Position numbers and translations under genes: made by a program
Source: Bacteroides zhangwenhongii
Lineage (GTDB): Bacteria; Bacteroidota; Bacteroidia; Bacteroidales; Bacteroidaceae
Assembly: GCF_009193325.2 (NCBI RefSeq)
Contig: NZ_CP059856.1
Coordinates: 1,178,001 to 1,242,000, forward strand
DNA length: 64,000 nt
Direction: 5' to 3'
Notes under the pieces: generated by a model
Database searches by the model: none
What the model was told of the DNA's origin: nothing
What the model saw: only the letters and a program-made list of their open reading frames with translations
Shown here: piece after piece, positions 8,098-17,353 of the stretch
How the letters are laid out: the number at the start of each line of letters is the position of its first letter
Numbering within the stretch: the first letter of the stretch is position 1

Positions 8098-9651
8098 ATG
8101 ACATTTGAAATTGTATTTGTACTATTGGCCCTATTAGGAATGGTAGCTGCCTTGGTTGCAGATAAGATGCGTCCGGGTATGATACTTTTTTCAGTAGTGG
8201 TATTATTTTTGTGTGCCGGTATTCTAACTCCCAAAGAGATGCTTGAAGGCTTTAGCAACAAAGGTATGATAACCGTTGCTTTGCTATTTCTGGTGAGTGA
8301 AGGGATCCGACAGTCGGGTACGCTGGGACAGGTGATAAAGAAGCTGTTGCCTCAGGGGAAGACAACGGTGTTTAAGGCACAGCTGCGTCTTTTACCTTCG
8401 GTGGCGTTCATCTCCGCTTTCTTGAATAATACTCCTGTCGTGGTTATCTTTGCTCCTATTATCAAGCATTGGGCCAATGCGGTGAAGCTTCCTGCTACAA
8501 AATTCTTGATACCTCTTTCTTATGTCACTATTCTGGGGGGTATTTGTACGCTGATCGGTACCTCTACTAATCTGGTAGTGCATGGTATGATATTGGATGC
8601 CGGGTTCGAAGGCTTCTCGATGTTTGAACTTGGAAAGGTAGGAATCTTTATAGCCATTGCCGGTATTATTTATCTGTTTGTTTTCTCGAAGCGTCTGTTG
8701 CCGGATGCACGCCCGGATACGGCGGTACCGGATGAGGAAGTAGAGGAAGGGGAGAAGCTGCACCGGGTAGAGGCTGTATTGGGTGCGCGTTTTCCCGGTA
8801 TTAATAAGAAACTGAAGGATTTTAATTTCCAACGCCATTATGGGGCGGAAGTGAAGGAGATAAAGACACGTAACGGACAACGTTTTGTTACGAATCTGGA
8901 AGATATAGTGCTTCATGAAGGAGATACTCTGGTGGTGATGGCTGATGATACGTTTATTCCGACATGGGGAGAATCTTCCGTATTCGTGCTGTTGACAAAT
9001 GGAAGCGACCCTGATACTGCCGGAAAGAAAAAACGTTGGTTTGCTTTGTTTCTTTTGGTGTTGATGATTGTAGGTGCAACAGTGGGTGAACTTCCTATTG
9101 TGAGGGAAATGTTTCCGGATATCAAACTGGATATGTTCTTTTTTGTCTCTATTACTACTATTATTATGGCATGGACGAATCTGTTCCCTGCCCGCAAATA
9201 TACTAAATACATTTCATGGGATATCCTGATTACGATTGCTTGTGCTTTTGCGATCAGTAAGGCGATGGTAAATTCGGGAGTGGCGGATTGCGTTGCTAAG
9301 TTCATCATTGGGTTAAGTGATGATTACGGTCCGCACGTGTTGCTCGCAATGCTATTTATTATCACAAATCTGTTTACGGAGTTGATAACCAATAATGCAG
9401 CGGCGGCTTTGGCGTTCCCTCTGGCACTGTCGATCTCGGCACAGATGGGAGTCAGCCCGACACCTTTCTTCGTGGTAATTTGTATGGCTGCATCTGCCAG
9501 TTTCTCTACACCGATTGGTTATCAGACGAATCTGATTGTGCAAGGTATCGGTAACTATAAGTTTATGGATTTTGTGCGTATCGGATTACCACTAAATATT
9601 ATAACCTTCTTAATTTCTGTTATTCTGATCCCGATGATCTGGAACTTTTAA
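8098..9651 (+). CDS. SLC13/DASS-family permease with RCK_C domain, likely sulfate importer
   Basis: A 517-residue inner-membrane transporter with about ten membrane helices. Two helical halves flank a soluble insert at residues ~215-300 (AVLGARFPGINKKL...VLHEGDTLVVMAD) that looks like a TrkA-C/RCK_C domain, as in SAC1-like sulfate transporters. Family signatures are FLNNTPVVVIFAP (about 105-117), IGTSTNLVVHG (about 154-164), TELITNNAAAALAFP near the end of the second half, and SASFSTPIGYQTNLIV. The operon context (cysQ, cysC, cysD, cysN) points strongly to sulfate as the substrate. Confidence 0.88.
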   Translation: MTFEIVFVLLALLGMVAALVADKMRPGMILFSVVVLFLCAGILTPKEMLEGFSNKGMITVALLFLVSEGIRQSGTLGQVIKKLLPQGKTTVFKAQLRLLPSVAFISAFLNNTPVVVIFAPIIKHWANAVKLPATKFLIPLSYVTILGGICTLIGTSTNLVVHGMILDAGFEGFSMFELGKVGIFIAIAGIIYLFVFSKRLLPDARPDTAVPDEEVEEGEKLHRVEAVLGARFPGINKKLKDFNFQRHYGAEVKEIKTRNGQRFVTNLEDIVLHEGDTLVVMADDTFIPTWGESSVFVLLTNGSDPDTAGKKKRWFALFLLVLMIVGATVGELPIVREMFPDIKLDMFFFVSITTIIMAWTNLFPARKYTKYISWDILITIACAFAISKAMVNSGVADCVAKFIIGLSDDYGPHVLLAMLFIITNLFTELITNNAAAALAFPLALSISAQMGVSPTPFFVVICMAASASFSTPIGYQTNLIVQGIGNYKFMDFVRIGLPLNIITFLISVILIPMIWNF

Positions 9652-9667
9652 TAAAACTAATTTATAG

Positions 9668-10276
9668 ATGGAAGAAAAGAATCATATATATCCTATATTT
9701 GACCGCATGATGACACGGCAAGACAAAGAAGAACTTTTGGGACAGCATAGTGTCATGATATGGTTTACCGGACTGAGCGGGTCGGGGAAAAGTACAGTTG
9801 CCATTGCATTGGAACGCGAACTGCATAAGCGTGGACTGCTTTGCCGTATTCTGGACGGGGATAATATCCGTAGCGGAATTAATAATAATTTGGGCTTTTC
9901 GGAAACCGACCGGGTGGAGAACATTCGCCGTATAGCCGAAGTGTCAAAGTTGTTTTTGGACAGCGGCATTATAACAATTGCTGCTTTTATCAGTCCGAAT
10001 AATGATATTCGCGAAATGGCAGCGAATATAATCGGAAAGGATGATTTTCTGGAGATTTTCGTAAGTACTCCGTTGGAGGAGTGTGAGAGACGCGATGTAA
10101 AGGGGTTGTATGCGAAAGCCCGCAAAGGAGAAATAAAGAATTTTACGGGAATCTCCGCGCCTTTTGAGATACCGGAACATCCGGCTTTGTCGTTGGATAC
10201 TTCTAAACTAAGTCTGGAAGAATCTGTGAATCGTTTGCTGGAGCTGATTTTACCTAAAGTGAAGAATGTGAAATGA
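9668..10276 (+). CDS. cysC: Adenylylsulfate (APS) kinase
   Basis: A 202-residue P-loop kinase that phosphorylates APS to PAPS. Walker A is GLSGSGKST at residues 35-43. LDGDNIRSGINNNLGFS carries the DGDN substrate motif, and FISPNNDIREMA and KGLYAKARKGEIKNFTGI are the lid and specificity segments. It lies 16 bp after the permease gene. With no APS or PAPS reductase in the operon, PAPS made here is probably meant for sulfotransfer rather than cysteine synthesis. Confidence 0.95.
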   Translation: MEEKNHIYPIFDRMMTRQDKEELLGQHSVMIWFTGLSGSGKSTVAIALERELHKRGLLCRILDGDNIRSGINNNLGFSETDRVENIRRIAEVSKLFLDSGIITIAAFISPNNDIREMAANIIGKDDFLEIFVSTPLEECERRDVKGLYAKARKGEIKNFTGISAPFEIPEHPALSLDTSKLSLEESVNRLLELILPKVKNVK

Positions 10277-10342
10277 AGAATGAAGAATTAGGAATGAAGA
10301 ATTGGTATGCGGTTGTCGGCAAATTCATAATTCGTAATTCAT
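10273..10342. repeat. Imperfect palindromic (REP-like) element between cysC and cysD
   Basis: The left part repeats ATGAAGAATT-type words three times (10273-10304). The right part (10321-10342) carries the inverse AATTCATAATTCGTAATTCAT. Together they can fold as a long AT-rich hairpin inside the operon. The left part overlaps the cysC stop. It resembles dispersed intergenic palindromes of Bacteroides; copy number cannot be checked from this window. Confidence 0.5.
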
Positions 10343-10356
10343 AACTTTTAAAATAA

Positions 10357-11265
10357 ATGGAAGAATATAAATTAAGCCACTTGAAAGAGCTCGAAGCAGA
10401 GTCTATTCATATCATCCGCGAGGTGGCGGCGGAATTTGAGAATCCGGTGATGCTTTACAGTATCGGAAAGGATTCTTCGGTGATGGTGCGTTTGGCGGAA
10501 AAAGCGTTTTATCCGGGTAAAGTACCATTCCCTTTGATGCATATCGATTCGAAATGGAAGTTCAAGGAGATGATTCAGTTCCGTGACGAATATGCTAAGA
10601 AATATGGATGGAATCTGATTGTAGAAAGTAATATGGAAGCTTTCAATGCAGGGGTGGGACCTTTTACGCATGGAAGCAAAGTGCACACTGACCTGATGAA
10701 GACACAGGCATTGCTTCGTGCTCTGGATAAGTATAAGTTTGATGCAGCGTTCGGGGGAGCCCGTCGTGATGAAGAGAAATCACGTGCGAAAGAACGTATT
10801 TTCTCTTTCCGGGATAAGTTCCATCAGTGGGATCCGAAAAACCAGCGCCCTGAATTGTGGGATATTTATAATGCCCGTGTACACAAGGGGGAAAGTATTC
10901 GCGTATTCCCGTTGAGTAACTGGACAGAGTTGGATATCTGGCAGTATATTCGGCTGGAGAATATTCCGATTGTCCCGTTGTATTATGCAAAGGAACGTCC
11001 GGTAGTACAAATGGATGGTAATCTGATTATGGCGGATGACGACCGCTTGCCGGAAAAATACCGTGATCAGATTGAAATGAAGATGGTCCGTTTCCGTACG
11101 CTGGGTTGTTGGCCATTGACGGGTGCTGTAGAAAGCGGAGCTTCAACAATTGAGGAGATTGTGGAAGAAATGATGACTACTACTAAGAGTGAGCGGACAA
11201 CTCGCGTGATTGACTTCGACCAGGATGCGAGTATGGAGCAGAAGAAACGTGAAGGATACTTTTAA
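10357..11265 (+). CDS. cysD: Sulfate adenylyltransferase subunit 2 (ATP-PPi hydrolase family)
   Basis: A 302-residue PP-loop subunit of heterodimeric ATP sulfurylase, which forms APS from sulfate and ATP with GTP hydrolysis by CysN. The pyrophosphate loop YSIGKDSSV is at residues 34-42. [22 protein letters not shown] and the C-terminal [16 protein letters not shown] segment are strongly characteristic. Length fits E. coli CysD (302). It is 12 bp from cysN. Confidence 0.96.
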   Translation: MEEYKLSHLKELEAESIHIIREVAAEFENPVMLYSIGKDSSVMVRLAEKAFYPGKVPFPLMHIDSKWKFKEMIQFRDEYAKKYGWNLIVESNMEAFNAGVGPFTHGSKVHTDLMKTQALLRALDKYKFDAAFGGARRDEEKSRAKERIFSFRDKFHQWDPKNQRPELWDIYNARVHKGESIRVFPLSNWTELDIWQYIRLENIPIVPLYYAKERPVVQMDGNLIMADDDRLPEKYRDQIEMKMVRFRTLGCWPLTGAVESGASTIEEIVEEMMTTTKSERTTRVIDFDQDASMEQKKREGYF

Positions 11266-11277
11266 TTGTAACAAGTG

Positions 11278-12738
11278 ATGGCAGATAATAAATTAGATAT
11301 AAAGGCTTTTCTGGATAAAGATGAGCAGAAAGACTTGCTGAGACTGTTGACCGCCGGTTCGGTTGATGATGGGAAATCAACGCTGATCGGACGTTTGTTG
11401 TTTGACAGTAAGAAATTGTACGAGGACCAGTTGGATGCGTTGGAGCGTGATAGCAAACGTGTGGGAAATGCGGGTGAGCATATAGACTACGCATTGTTGC
11501 TCGATGGTTTGAAAGCCGAACGGGAACAGGGTATTACGATTGATGTGGCTTATCGTTATTTTTCTACCAACGGCCGTAAGTTTATTATTGCGGATACTCC
11601 GGGACATGAGCAGTATACTCGTAATATGATCACCGGCGGATCTACGGCTAACTTAGCGATTATTCTGGTAGACGCCCGTATGGGAGTGATTACACAGACA
11701 CGCCGCCATACTTTCCTGGTATCTCTGTTGGGTATCAAGCATGTCGTACTGGCCGTAAACAAGATGGACTTGGTGGACTTCTCGGAAGAACGGTTCAACG
11801 AGATTGTTGCCGAATACAAGAAATTCGTTGCTCCGTTGGGAATTCCCGATGTGAACTGTATTCCTCTTTCCGCTTTGGATGGAGATAATGTAGTGGATAA
11901 ATCGGAACGTACTCCGTGGTATAAAGGAATCTCTTTGTTGGATTTTCTGGAAACCGTTCATATCGATAATGACCATAATCTGTCTGATTTCCGTTTCCCG
12001 GTTCAATATGTACTTCGCCCGAATCTGGACTTTAGAGGTTTCTGCGGTAAGGTCGCATCCGGTATTGTCCGTAAGGGGGATACGGTGATGGCACTTCCTT
12101 CGGGAAAAACGTCTAAGGTAAAAAGTATCGTAACTTATGACGGGGAGTTGGATTATGCGTTTCCACCGCAATCTGTTACATTGACTTTGGAAGATGAGAT
12201 TGATGTGTCTCGTGGTGAAATGCTGGTACATCCGGATAACTTGCCTATTATCGACCGTAATTTTGAGGCAATGATGGTGTGGATGGACGAGGAACCGATG
12301 GATATCAATAAATCTTTCTTTATCAAGCAAACGACTAATCTGAGCCGCACCCGTATTGATGCGATTAAATATAAGGTGGATGTAAACACAATGGAACACC
12401 TTTCTGTTGATAATGGACAATTGACGGCAGATAGTTTGCCATTGCAACTCAATCAGATTGCACGTGTGGTGCTGACTACTGCCAAAGAACTTTTCTTTGA
12501 TCCGTATAAGAAGAATAAGTCATGCGGTTCATTTATCTTGATTGATCCTATTACAAATAATACTTCGGCTGTCGGTATGATTATCGATCGGGTTGAGGTG
12601 AAGGATATGAGCAATACGGATGATATTCCTGTTTTGGACTTACCGAAGTTGGGAATTGCTCCGGAACATTATGAAGCTGTAGAAAAAGCAGCAAAGGAAT
12701 TGGAACGTCAGGGTTTTGCTGTGAAAATAATAAAGTAA
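11278..12738 (+). CDS. cysN: Sulfate adenylyltransferase subunit 1 (GTPase)
   Basis: A 486-residue translation-factor-like GTPase that drives APS formation by CysD. The P-loop is GSVDDGKST at residues 27-35, followed by [14 protein letters not shown] (switch I), [12 protein letters not shown] (G3) and NKMD (G4), then beta-barrel domains. A GTG three bases upstream would add one residue, but the ATG at 11278 is preferred. There is no C-terminal CysC fusion, consistent with the separate cysC gene. Confidence 0.96.
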   Translation: MADNKLDIKAFLDKDEQKDLLRLLTAGSVDDGKSTLIGRLLFDSKKLYEDQLDALERDSKRVGNAGEHIDYALLLDGLKAEREQGITIDVAYRYFSTNGRKFIIADTPGHEQYTRNMITGGSTANLAIILVDARMGVITQTRRHTFLVSLLGIKHVVLAVNKMDLVDFSEERFNEIVAEYKKFVAPLGIPDVNCIPLSALDGDNVVDKSERTPWYKGISLLDFLETVHIDNDHNLSDFRFPVQYVLRPNLDFRGFCGKVASGIVRKGDTVMALPSGKTSKVKSIVTYDGELDYAFPPQSVTLTLEDEIDVSRGEMLVHPDNLPIIDRNFEAMMVWMDEEPMDINKSFFIKQTTNLSRTRIDAIKYKVDVNTMEHLSVDNGQLTADSLPLQLNQIARVVLTTAKELFFDPYKKNKSCGSFILIDPITNNTSAVGMIIDRVEVKDMSNTDDIPVLDLPKLGIAPEHYEAVEKAAKELERQGFAVKIIK

Positions 12739-12745
12739 GAAAAGT

Positions 12746-13852
12746 ATGGGATTACTTGAATTTAATAAACTTCCGATTAATACGCTGGTAGGTGCAGACT
12801 GGAAAACGTTTAAGGCTATCACTGCCGGTCGTGAAATAGATGCGGCTTACAAGGGAAAATACCGGTTGACAAAGGCGGTGTGCCGTTTACTCTCTCCATT
12901 AGCCGGATTGCAGAATAGCCGGTATGAAAAGCTATTGGCCAACCAGCCATTGGAACATGATCCGGTATTTATTCTGGGACATTGGAGAAGCGGAACTACT
13001 TTTGTTCATAATGTGTTCTCTTGCGACAAGCATTTTGGGTATAATACAACGTATCAGACTGTGTTTCCTCATTTGATGATGTGGGGGCAGCCTTTCTTTA
13101 AAAAGAATATGAGTTGGCTGATGCCGGATAAACGTCCGACCGACAATATGGAACTGGCTGTGGATCTTCCGCAGGAAGAGGAATTTGCATTGTCGAATAT
13201 GATGCCTTATACTTATTATAATTTTTGGTTCTTGCCGAAATGTCAACAGGAATATGCAGACAAGTATCTGTTGTTTGATGATATTACAGACGCGGAGTTG
13301 AAAGTATTTGAAGAGGTATTTACGAAACTGATTAAGATTTCTTTGTGGAATACGCATGGTACTCAGTTCCTTAGCAAGAACCCTCCGCACACCGGCCGGG
13401 TGAAAGAACTGGTAAAGATGTTCCCGAACGCTAAGTTTATTTACTTGATGCGTAATCCGTATACGGTATTCGAATCTACACGCAGTTTCTTTACAAATAC
13501 GATTCAACCGTTGAAGTTGCAGGATATCAGCAATGAACAATTGGAGGAAAATATCCTTTCTATCTATGCGAAACTTTATCATAAGTATGAATCGGACAAA
13601 CAGTTTATCCCCGAAGGTAATCTGATGGAGGTGAAGTTTGAAGACTTTGAAGCAGATGCGATGGGAATGACAGAGAATATTTATAAGTCACTTTCTATTC
13701 CGGGATTCACGGAAGCGCGTGCTGACATAGAAAAGTATGTGGGCGGTAAGAAAGGATATAAAAAGAACAAGTATAAATATGATGATCGCACAATTCGTCT
13801 GGTTGAAGAGAATTGGGGATTTGCTTTAAAACAATGGGATTATAATTTATAA
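12746..13852 (+). CDS. PAPS-dependent sulfotransferase
   Basis: A 368-residue cytoplasmic sulfotransferase. The 5'-phosphosulfate-binding loop is GHWRSGTTFVHN at residues 78-89. A 3'-phosphate-binding segment, YLMRNPYTVFESTRSFF, lies near 228-244, and a GKKGYKKNKYKY segment at the C-terminus resembles the PAPS-binding tail. It starts 7 bp after cysN, so PAPS supply and use are co-expressed. A very similar B. thetaiotaomicron cluster (CysCDN plus sulfotransferase) is known to sulfonate cholesterol and related steroids, as I recall it. The acceptor here is inferred from that similarity only. Confidence 0.88.
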   Translation: MGLLEFNKLPINTLVGADWKTFKAITAGREIDAAYKGKYRLTKAVCRLLSPLAGLQNSRYEKLLANQPLEHDPVFILGHWRSGTTFVHNVFSCDKHFGYNTTYQTVFPHLMMWGQPFFKKNMSWLMPDKRPTDNMELAVDLPQEEEFALSNMMPYTYYNFWFLPKCQQEYADKYLLFDDITDAELKVFEEVFTKLIKISLWNTHGTQFLSKNPPHTGRVKELVKMFPNAKFIYLMRNPYTVFESTRSFFTNTIQPLKLQDISNEQLEENILSIYAKLYHKYESDKQFIPEGNLMEVKFEDFEADAMGMTENIYKSLSIPGFTEARADIEKYVGGKKGYKKNKYKYDDRTIRLVEENWGFALKQWDYNL

Positions 13853-13877
13853 GAAGAAGAAAAAAGAAAGGAAAGTA

Positions 13878-14846
13878 ATGGTTCAGAAAATCGTTCATCG
13901 CCTGTTGATGACAGGTTTTGTTGCATTTTTTTCTTCCTTGTCTTTGATGGCGCAGCATAAAGTCGAAATGCTTCCTTTTGGAGACATGGATCAATGGGTA
14001 GACCGTCAAATAAAGGAGTCGAGCATTATTGGCGGAAATACAAAGAATGTATATGCGATAGGGCCGACCACTGTAATCAAGGGAGATCAGGTTTATAAAA
14101 ATATGGGTGGTTCGCCTTGGGGTACTTCAAACGTGATGGCAAAAGTAGCCGGAATTACCAAGACGAACACATCGGTTTTCCCTGAAAAAAGAGGGAATGG
14201 ATACTGTGCGCGGCTGGATACTCGTATGGAAAGTGTGAAGGTGCTGGGACTGGTTAATATCACGGTGCTGGCGGCCGGTTCTATTTTTACCGGATCGGTG
14301 CATGAACCTATTAAAGGTACTAAGAATCCACAGAAGATGCTGCAGACCGGTATTCCGTTTACTAAGAAACCGGTAGCCCTTCAGTTCGACTACAAGGTGA
14401 AGATGTCGGATCGCGAAAATCGTATCCGTGCTACCGGATTCAGTAAGATTACGGATGTTCCCGGTAAAGATTATCCCGCAGCTATTCTGTTTTTGCAGAA
14501 ACGTTGGGAAGATGCGGAAGGAAACGTGTATGCGAAACGTATCGGTACAATGGTGACCTATTATTATCACTCTACGGACTGGAAGAATAATGTTTCCTAT
14601 GAAATTATGTATGGTGATATTACAAGTCGTCCTGAATATAAGGCTCACATGATGCGTCTGCAGGTTACTGAAAGTTACACGGTCAATAGTAAAGGCGAAA
14701 GTGTACCTATTCATGAGGTGGCTTGGGGGGATGAGAATGACGTCCCTACCCATCTGTGTCTTCAGTTTACATCCAGTCACGGAGGGGCATATATAGGTTC
14801 TCCGGGAAATACATTATGGATTGATAATGTAAAGTTAGTATATTAA
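13878..14846 (+). CDS. Secreted PCMD-domain-like protein of the sulfonation operon
   Basis: A 322-residue exported protein with a signal peptide ending near residue 25 (SSLSLMAQ). The body is beta-rich and ends in GSPGNTLWIDNVKLVY, the closing strand typical of jelly-roll PCMD ('putative carbohydrate metabolism') domains. It is the last gene of the operon, 25 bp after the sulfotransferase, and is followed by a terminator. It has no lipobox, so it should be periplasmic or released. Function is unknown; the operon suggests handling of the sulfonated product or its acceptor outside the cytoplasm. Confidence 0.75.
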   Translation: MVQKIVHRLLMTGFVAFFSSLSLMAQHKVEMLPFGDMDQWVDRQIKESSIIGGNTKNVYAIGPTTVIKGDQVYKNMGGSPWGTSNVMAKVAGITKTNTSVFPEKRGNGYCARLDTRMESVKVLGLVNITVLAAGSIFTGSVHEPIKGTKNPQKMLQTGIPFTKKPVALQFDYKVKMSDRENRIRATGFSKITDVPGKDYPAAILFLQKRWEDAEGNVYAKRIGTMVTYYYHSTDWKNNVSYEIMYGDITSRPEYKAHMMRLQVTESYTVNSKGESVPIHEVAWGDENDVPTHLCLQFTSSHGGAYIGSPGNTLWIDNVKLVY

Positions 14847-14866
14847 AGGTACAGCAGAAAAATAAG

Positions 14867-14901
14867 AATAGCCAATGATAAATTCGTCGTTGGCTATTTT
14901 T
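14867..14901 (+). terminator. Terminator closing the sulfonation operon
   Basis: AATAGCCAA (14867-14875) pairs perfectly with TTGGCTATT (14890-14898), followed by TTTTTG. Confidence 0.8.
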
Positions 14902-14944
14902 GTTTTATAAAAAAAGAATGGAGGTGTGATTTTTTACGTGTTTT

Positions 14945-14976
14945 TTTGCGTGTATTATATTAAATATCTATATTTG
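14945..14976 (+). promoter_or_regulatory. Strong Bacteroides promoter of the OmpA-like gene
   Basis: -33 TTTG at 14945-14948, 20 bp spacer, then -7 TATATTTG at 14969-14976. This is the best-formed promoter in the housekeeping half and fits a highly expressed outer-membrane protein. The predicted leader is about 70 nt. Confidence 0.75.
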
Positions 14977-15051
14977 CAGTAATTTTTAAGAAAATAAGTT
15001 CGTCTTATTCTCTTTTTGATGGAAATATATTATTTACTAAAATAAATTGAG

Positions 15052-16194
15052 ATGAAAAAGGGTTTATTATTTATTTTATTGGCGGCAGTTTCTGTTTGTC
15101 TGCCTGCTCAGGAAAAAGAAAAAGCAGCAACTAGCTATAGCGTAGAGACAAACCGCTTTGGAGCTAATTGGTTTATTAGCGGTGGTCTGGGAGCCCAGAT
15201 GTATTTTGGAGATAATGACAGTAAGTTGGATTTTGGAAAACGACTTGCTCCTGCATTGGATATTGCTGTAGGAAAGTGGTTTACTCCCGGAATCGGTTTG
15301 CGTATTGCTTATAATGGTCTTCAGGCTAAGGGAGCTGCTTTGCTTGAAGATGATGCTTATGTAAAAGGTGGCGTTATGTCTAACGGATATTATAAGCAGA
15401 AATGGAATATCGCCAATTTCCATGGTGATGTTATGTTGAACCTTACTAATATGTTCTGCGGATATAAGGAAGACCGTCTGTATTCATTCATCCCTTATGT
15501 GGGTGCAGGATGGGTTCATTCTTGGACGAAACCGACAGATGATAATATTGGTTTTAATTTAGGTTTGATTAACCGTTTCCGTTTGTCGTCTGCTTTGGAC
15601 TTCAACGTGGAAATGCGTAGCCTGTTTATGAAAAATACATTGGCTGGTGAGAATAAGGAAGCTATGTTAGGACTGACTGTAGGTGTTACTTATAAATTTA
15701 AGAAACGCGGTTGGAATGCAGTTCCTACAGTTCCGATGGTTCCGGAAAGCCAGTTGAACGATATGAGAGACAGAGTAAACGCACTGAAGGGTGAAAATGA
15801 ATCTTTGAAGCGTGACTTGGTTGAAGCACGTAATAAGAAACCGGAAGTGATCGTTAAGAAAGAAGCCGGATTTGTTCCACGCCTTGTTGTAGTATTCAAT
15901 ATCGGTAAGAGCAATATCAGCAAGAGAGAGTACATGAATATCGAAGCTATGGCTAAGGGTATCAAGGAAAATCCAGGAAAAGTATTTACTATAACCGGAT
16001 ATGCTGATAAGGGTACAGGCTCTGCTGAATACAACATGAAGTTGAGTAAGAAGAGAGCTGAAGCTGTTCGTGACTTGATGGTTAACGAATTCGGAGTTCC
16101 TGCTTCTCAGTTGAAGGTTGACTATAAGGGTGGTGTTGGCAATATGTTCTATGATGATGCTAAACTGAGCCGTGTAGCAATTGTTGAAGAATAA
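15052..16194 (+). CDS. OmpA-family outer-membrane protein
   Basis: A 380-residue OmpA-like protein. Signal peptide about residues 1-19 (CLPAQ), then an eight-stranded barrel-like region to ~220 (GGLGAQMYFGDND...MLGLTVGVTYKF). A short coiled coil follows near 238-262 (ESQLNDMRDRVNALKGENESL), then a C-terminal peptidoglycan-binding OmpA domain (~280-375) with GYADKGTGSAEYNMKLSKKRAEAV. It anchors the outer membrane to the wall and is probably abundant. The usual NxxLSxxRA motif is kept as NMKLSKKRA. It is monocistronic between a strong promoter and a terminator. Confidence 0.93.
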   Translation: MKKGLLFILLAAVSVCLPAQEKEKAATSYSVETNRFGANWFISGGLGAQMYFGDNDSKLDFGKRLAPALDIAVGKWFTPGIGLRIAYNGLQAKGAALLEDDAYVKGGVMSNGYYKQKWNIANFHGDVMLNLTNMFCGYKEDRLYSFIPYVGAGWVHSWTKPTDDNIGFNLGLINRFRLSSALDFNVEMRSLFMKNTLAGENKEAMLGLTVGVTYKFKKRGWNAVPTVPMVPESQLNDMRDRVNALKGENESLKRDLVEARNKKPEVIVKKEAGFVPRLVVVFNIGKSNISKREYMNIEAMAKGIKENPGKVFTITGYADKGTGSAEYNMKLSKKRAEAVRDLMVNEFGVPASQLKVDYKGGVGNMFYDDAKLSRVAIVEE

Positions 16195-16220
16195 TATACA
16201 TTTGAAATATTATAATAAAA

Positions 16221-16254
16221 GAGACGTTTCCTTTCACGGGAAGCGTCTTTTTTT
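16221..16254 (+). terminator. Terminator after the OmpA-like gene
   Basis: AGACGTTTCC (16222-16231) pairs with GGAAGCGTCT (16238-16247, one wobble), followed by a run of T. Confidence 0.85.
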
Positions 16255-16255
16255 G

Positions 16256-16263
16256 TATTTTTG
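16256..16263 (+). promoter_or_regulatory. -7 box directly before ruvX
   Basis: TATTTTTG matches TAnnTTTG and ends only 6 nt before the ATG at 16270. Transcription starting about 7 nt after the box would give a leaderless or near-leaderless mRNA. It also rules out the in-frame TTG at 16261 as the start. Confidence 0.5.
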
Positions 16264-16269
16264 TGCCCC

Positions 16270-16686
16270 ATGAGCAGAATAGTAGCAATAGATTACGGAA
16301 GAAAACGTACAGGAATAGCTGTCAGCGACACCATGCAGCTGATTGCCAATGGCTTGACGACAGTTCCTACACATGAGCTTTTGAATTTTATCGGTGATTA
16401 CATCGCTAAGGAACCGGTAGAGCGGATTATTATTGGATTGCCTAAGCAAATGAATAATGAAGTTTCGGAGAATATGAAAAATATAGAACCTTTTGTCCGT
16501 TCACTGAAAAAACGTTTTCCTGAGCTTCCTGTGGAGTATGTGGACGAGCGTTTTACCTCCGTTCTTGCGCATCGGACTATGCTGGAGGCAGGACTGAAAA
16601 AGAAAGACCGGCAGAACAAGGCTTTGGTAGATGAGATTAGCGCTACAATTATTCTGCAAACATATTTGGAAAGTAAACGTTTTTAA
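16270..16686 (+). CDS. ruvX: RuvX/YqgF-family RNase H-fold nuclease (Holliday junction resolvase-like)
   Basis: A 138-residue RNase H-fold protein beginning MSRIVAIDYGRKRTGIAVSD, where Asp7 is the first catalytic acid. Further motifs are IIGLPKQMNNEVSEN, VEYVDERFTSVLA with the catalytic Glu/Asp pair, and DEISATIILQTYL at the end. Members process 16S rRNA 5' ends and may cut Holliday junctions. The upstream TTG frame begins in the -7 box and is not used. It is followed 42 bp later by def. Confidence 0.92.
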   Translation: MSRIVAIDYGRKRTGIAVSDTMQLIANGLTTVPTHELLNFIGDYIAKEPVERIIIGLPKQMNNEVSENMKNIEPFVRSLKKRFPELPVEYVDERFTSVLAHRTMLEAGLKKKDRQNKALVDEISATIILQTYLESKRF

Positions 16687-16728
16687 TATAGACAAAGAAT
16701 AACTTATTTTTTTAGTAGAATATCAGAT

Positions 16729-17283
16729 ATGATTTTACCTATTTATGTATATGGCCAGCCTGTTTTAAGAAAGGTGGCAGAGGATATAACTCCGGATTAT
16801 CCGAATCTGAAAGAGTTGATTGCAAATATGTTTGAAACAATGGTGCATGCGGACGGTGTAGGATTGGCTGCCCCGCAAATCGGTTTGCCCATTCGTGTTG
16901 TTACCATTACGTTAGATCCGCTCTCGGAGGATTATCCTGAATTTAAAGATTTTAATAAAGCTTATATCAATCCCCATATACTAGAGGTCGGGGGAGAAGA
17001 AGTAAGTATGGAAGAAGGATGTCTGAGTCTGCCGGGTATCCATGAGACAGTGAAAAGAGGAAATAAGATTCGCGTGAAATATATGGACGAGAATTTTGTG
17101 GAACACGAGGAAGTTGTAGAAGGCTATCTGGCTCGCGTAATGCAACATGAATTCGACCATTTGGACGGTAAGATGTTTATTGATCATATTTCTCCACTTC
17201 GTAAGCAAATGATTAAGGGAAAACTGAATACGATGTTGAAGGGGAAAGCTCGCAGTTCTTATAAGATGAAACAGGTAAAATAA
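16729..17283 (+). CDS. def: Peptide deformylase
   Basis: A 184-residue metalloenzyme that removes the formyl group from nascent N-termini. All three signatures are intact: [10 protein letters not shown] (about residues 43-52), EGCLSLPG (metal Cys, about 95-102) and QHEFDHLDG (HEXXH-type metal site, about 139-147). Length and order fit a type 1 PDF with a short C-terminal helix. It is co-directional with ruvX and probably co-transcribed. Confidence 0.97.
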   Translation: MILPIYVYGQPVLRKVAEDITPDYPNLKELIANMFETMVHADGVGLAAPQIGLPIRVVTITLDPLSEDYPEFKDFNKAYINPHILEVGGEEVSMEEGCLSLPGIHETVKRGNKIRVKYMDENFVEHEEVVEGYLARVMQHEFDHLDGKMFIDHISPLRKQMIKGKLNTMLKGKARSSYKMKQVK

Positions 17284-17326
17284 AGATAAAAAACGTTTAT
17301 ATCCCTGTTAAGTAAACGAAAAGCAT

Positions 17327-17334
17327 TATTTTTG
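17327..17334 (+). promoter_or_regulatory. -7 box for the TPR gene
   Basis: TATTTTTG, an exact TAnnTTTG match, 20 nt before the ATG at 17354. Confidence 0.5.
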
Positions 17335-17353
17335 CTTCGTTTACAAGTATAAA

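Noticed and set aside
11653..12447. 264-codon minus-strand frame inside cysN
   Set aside because: Antisense shadow of a highly conserved GTPase gene; no domain seen.
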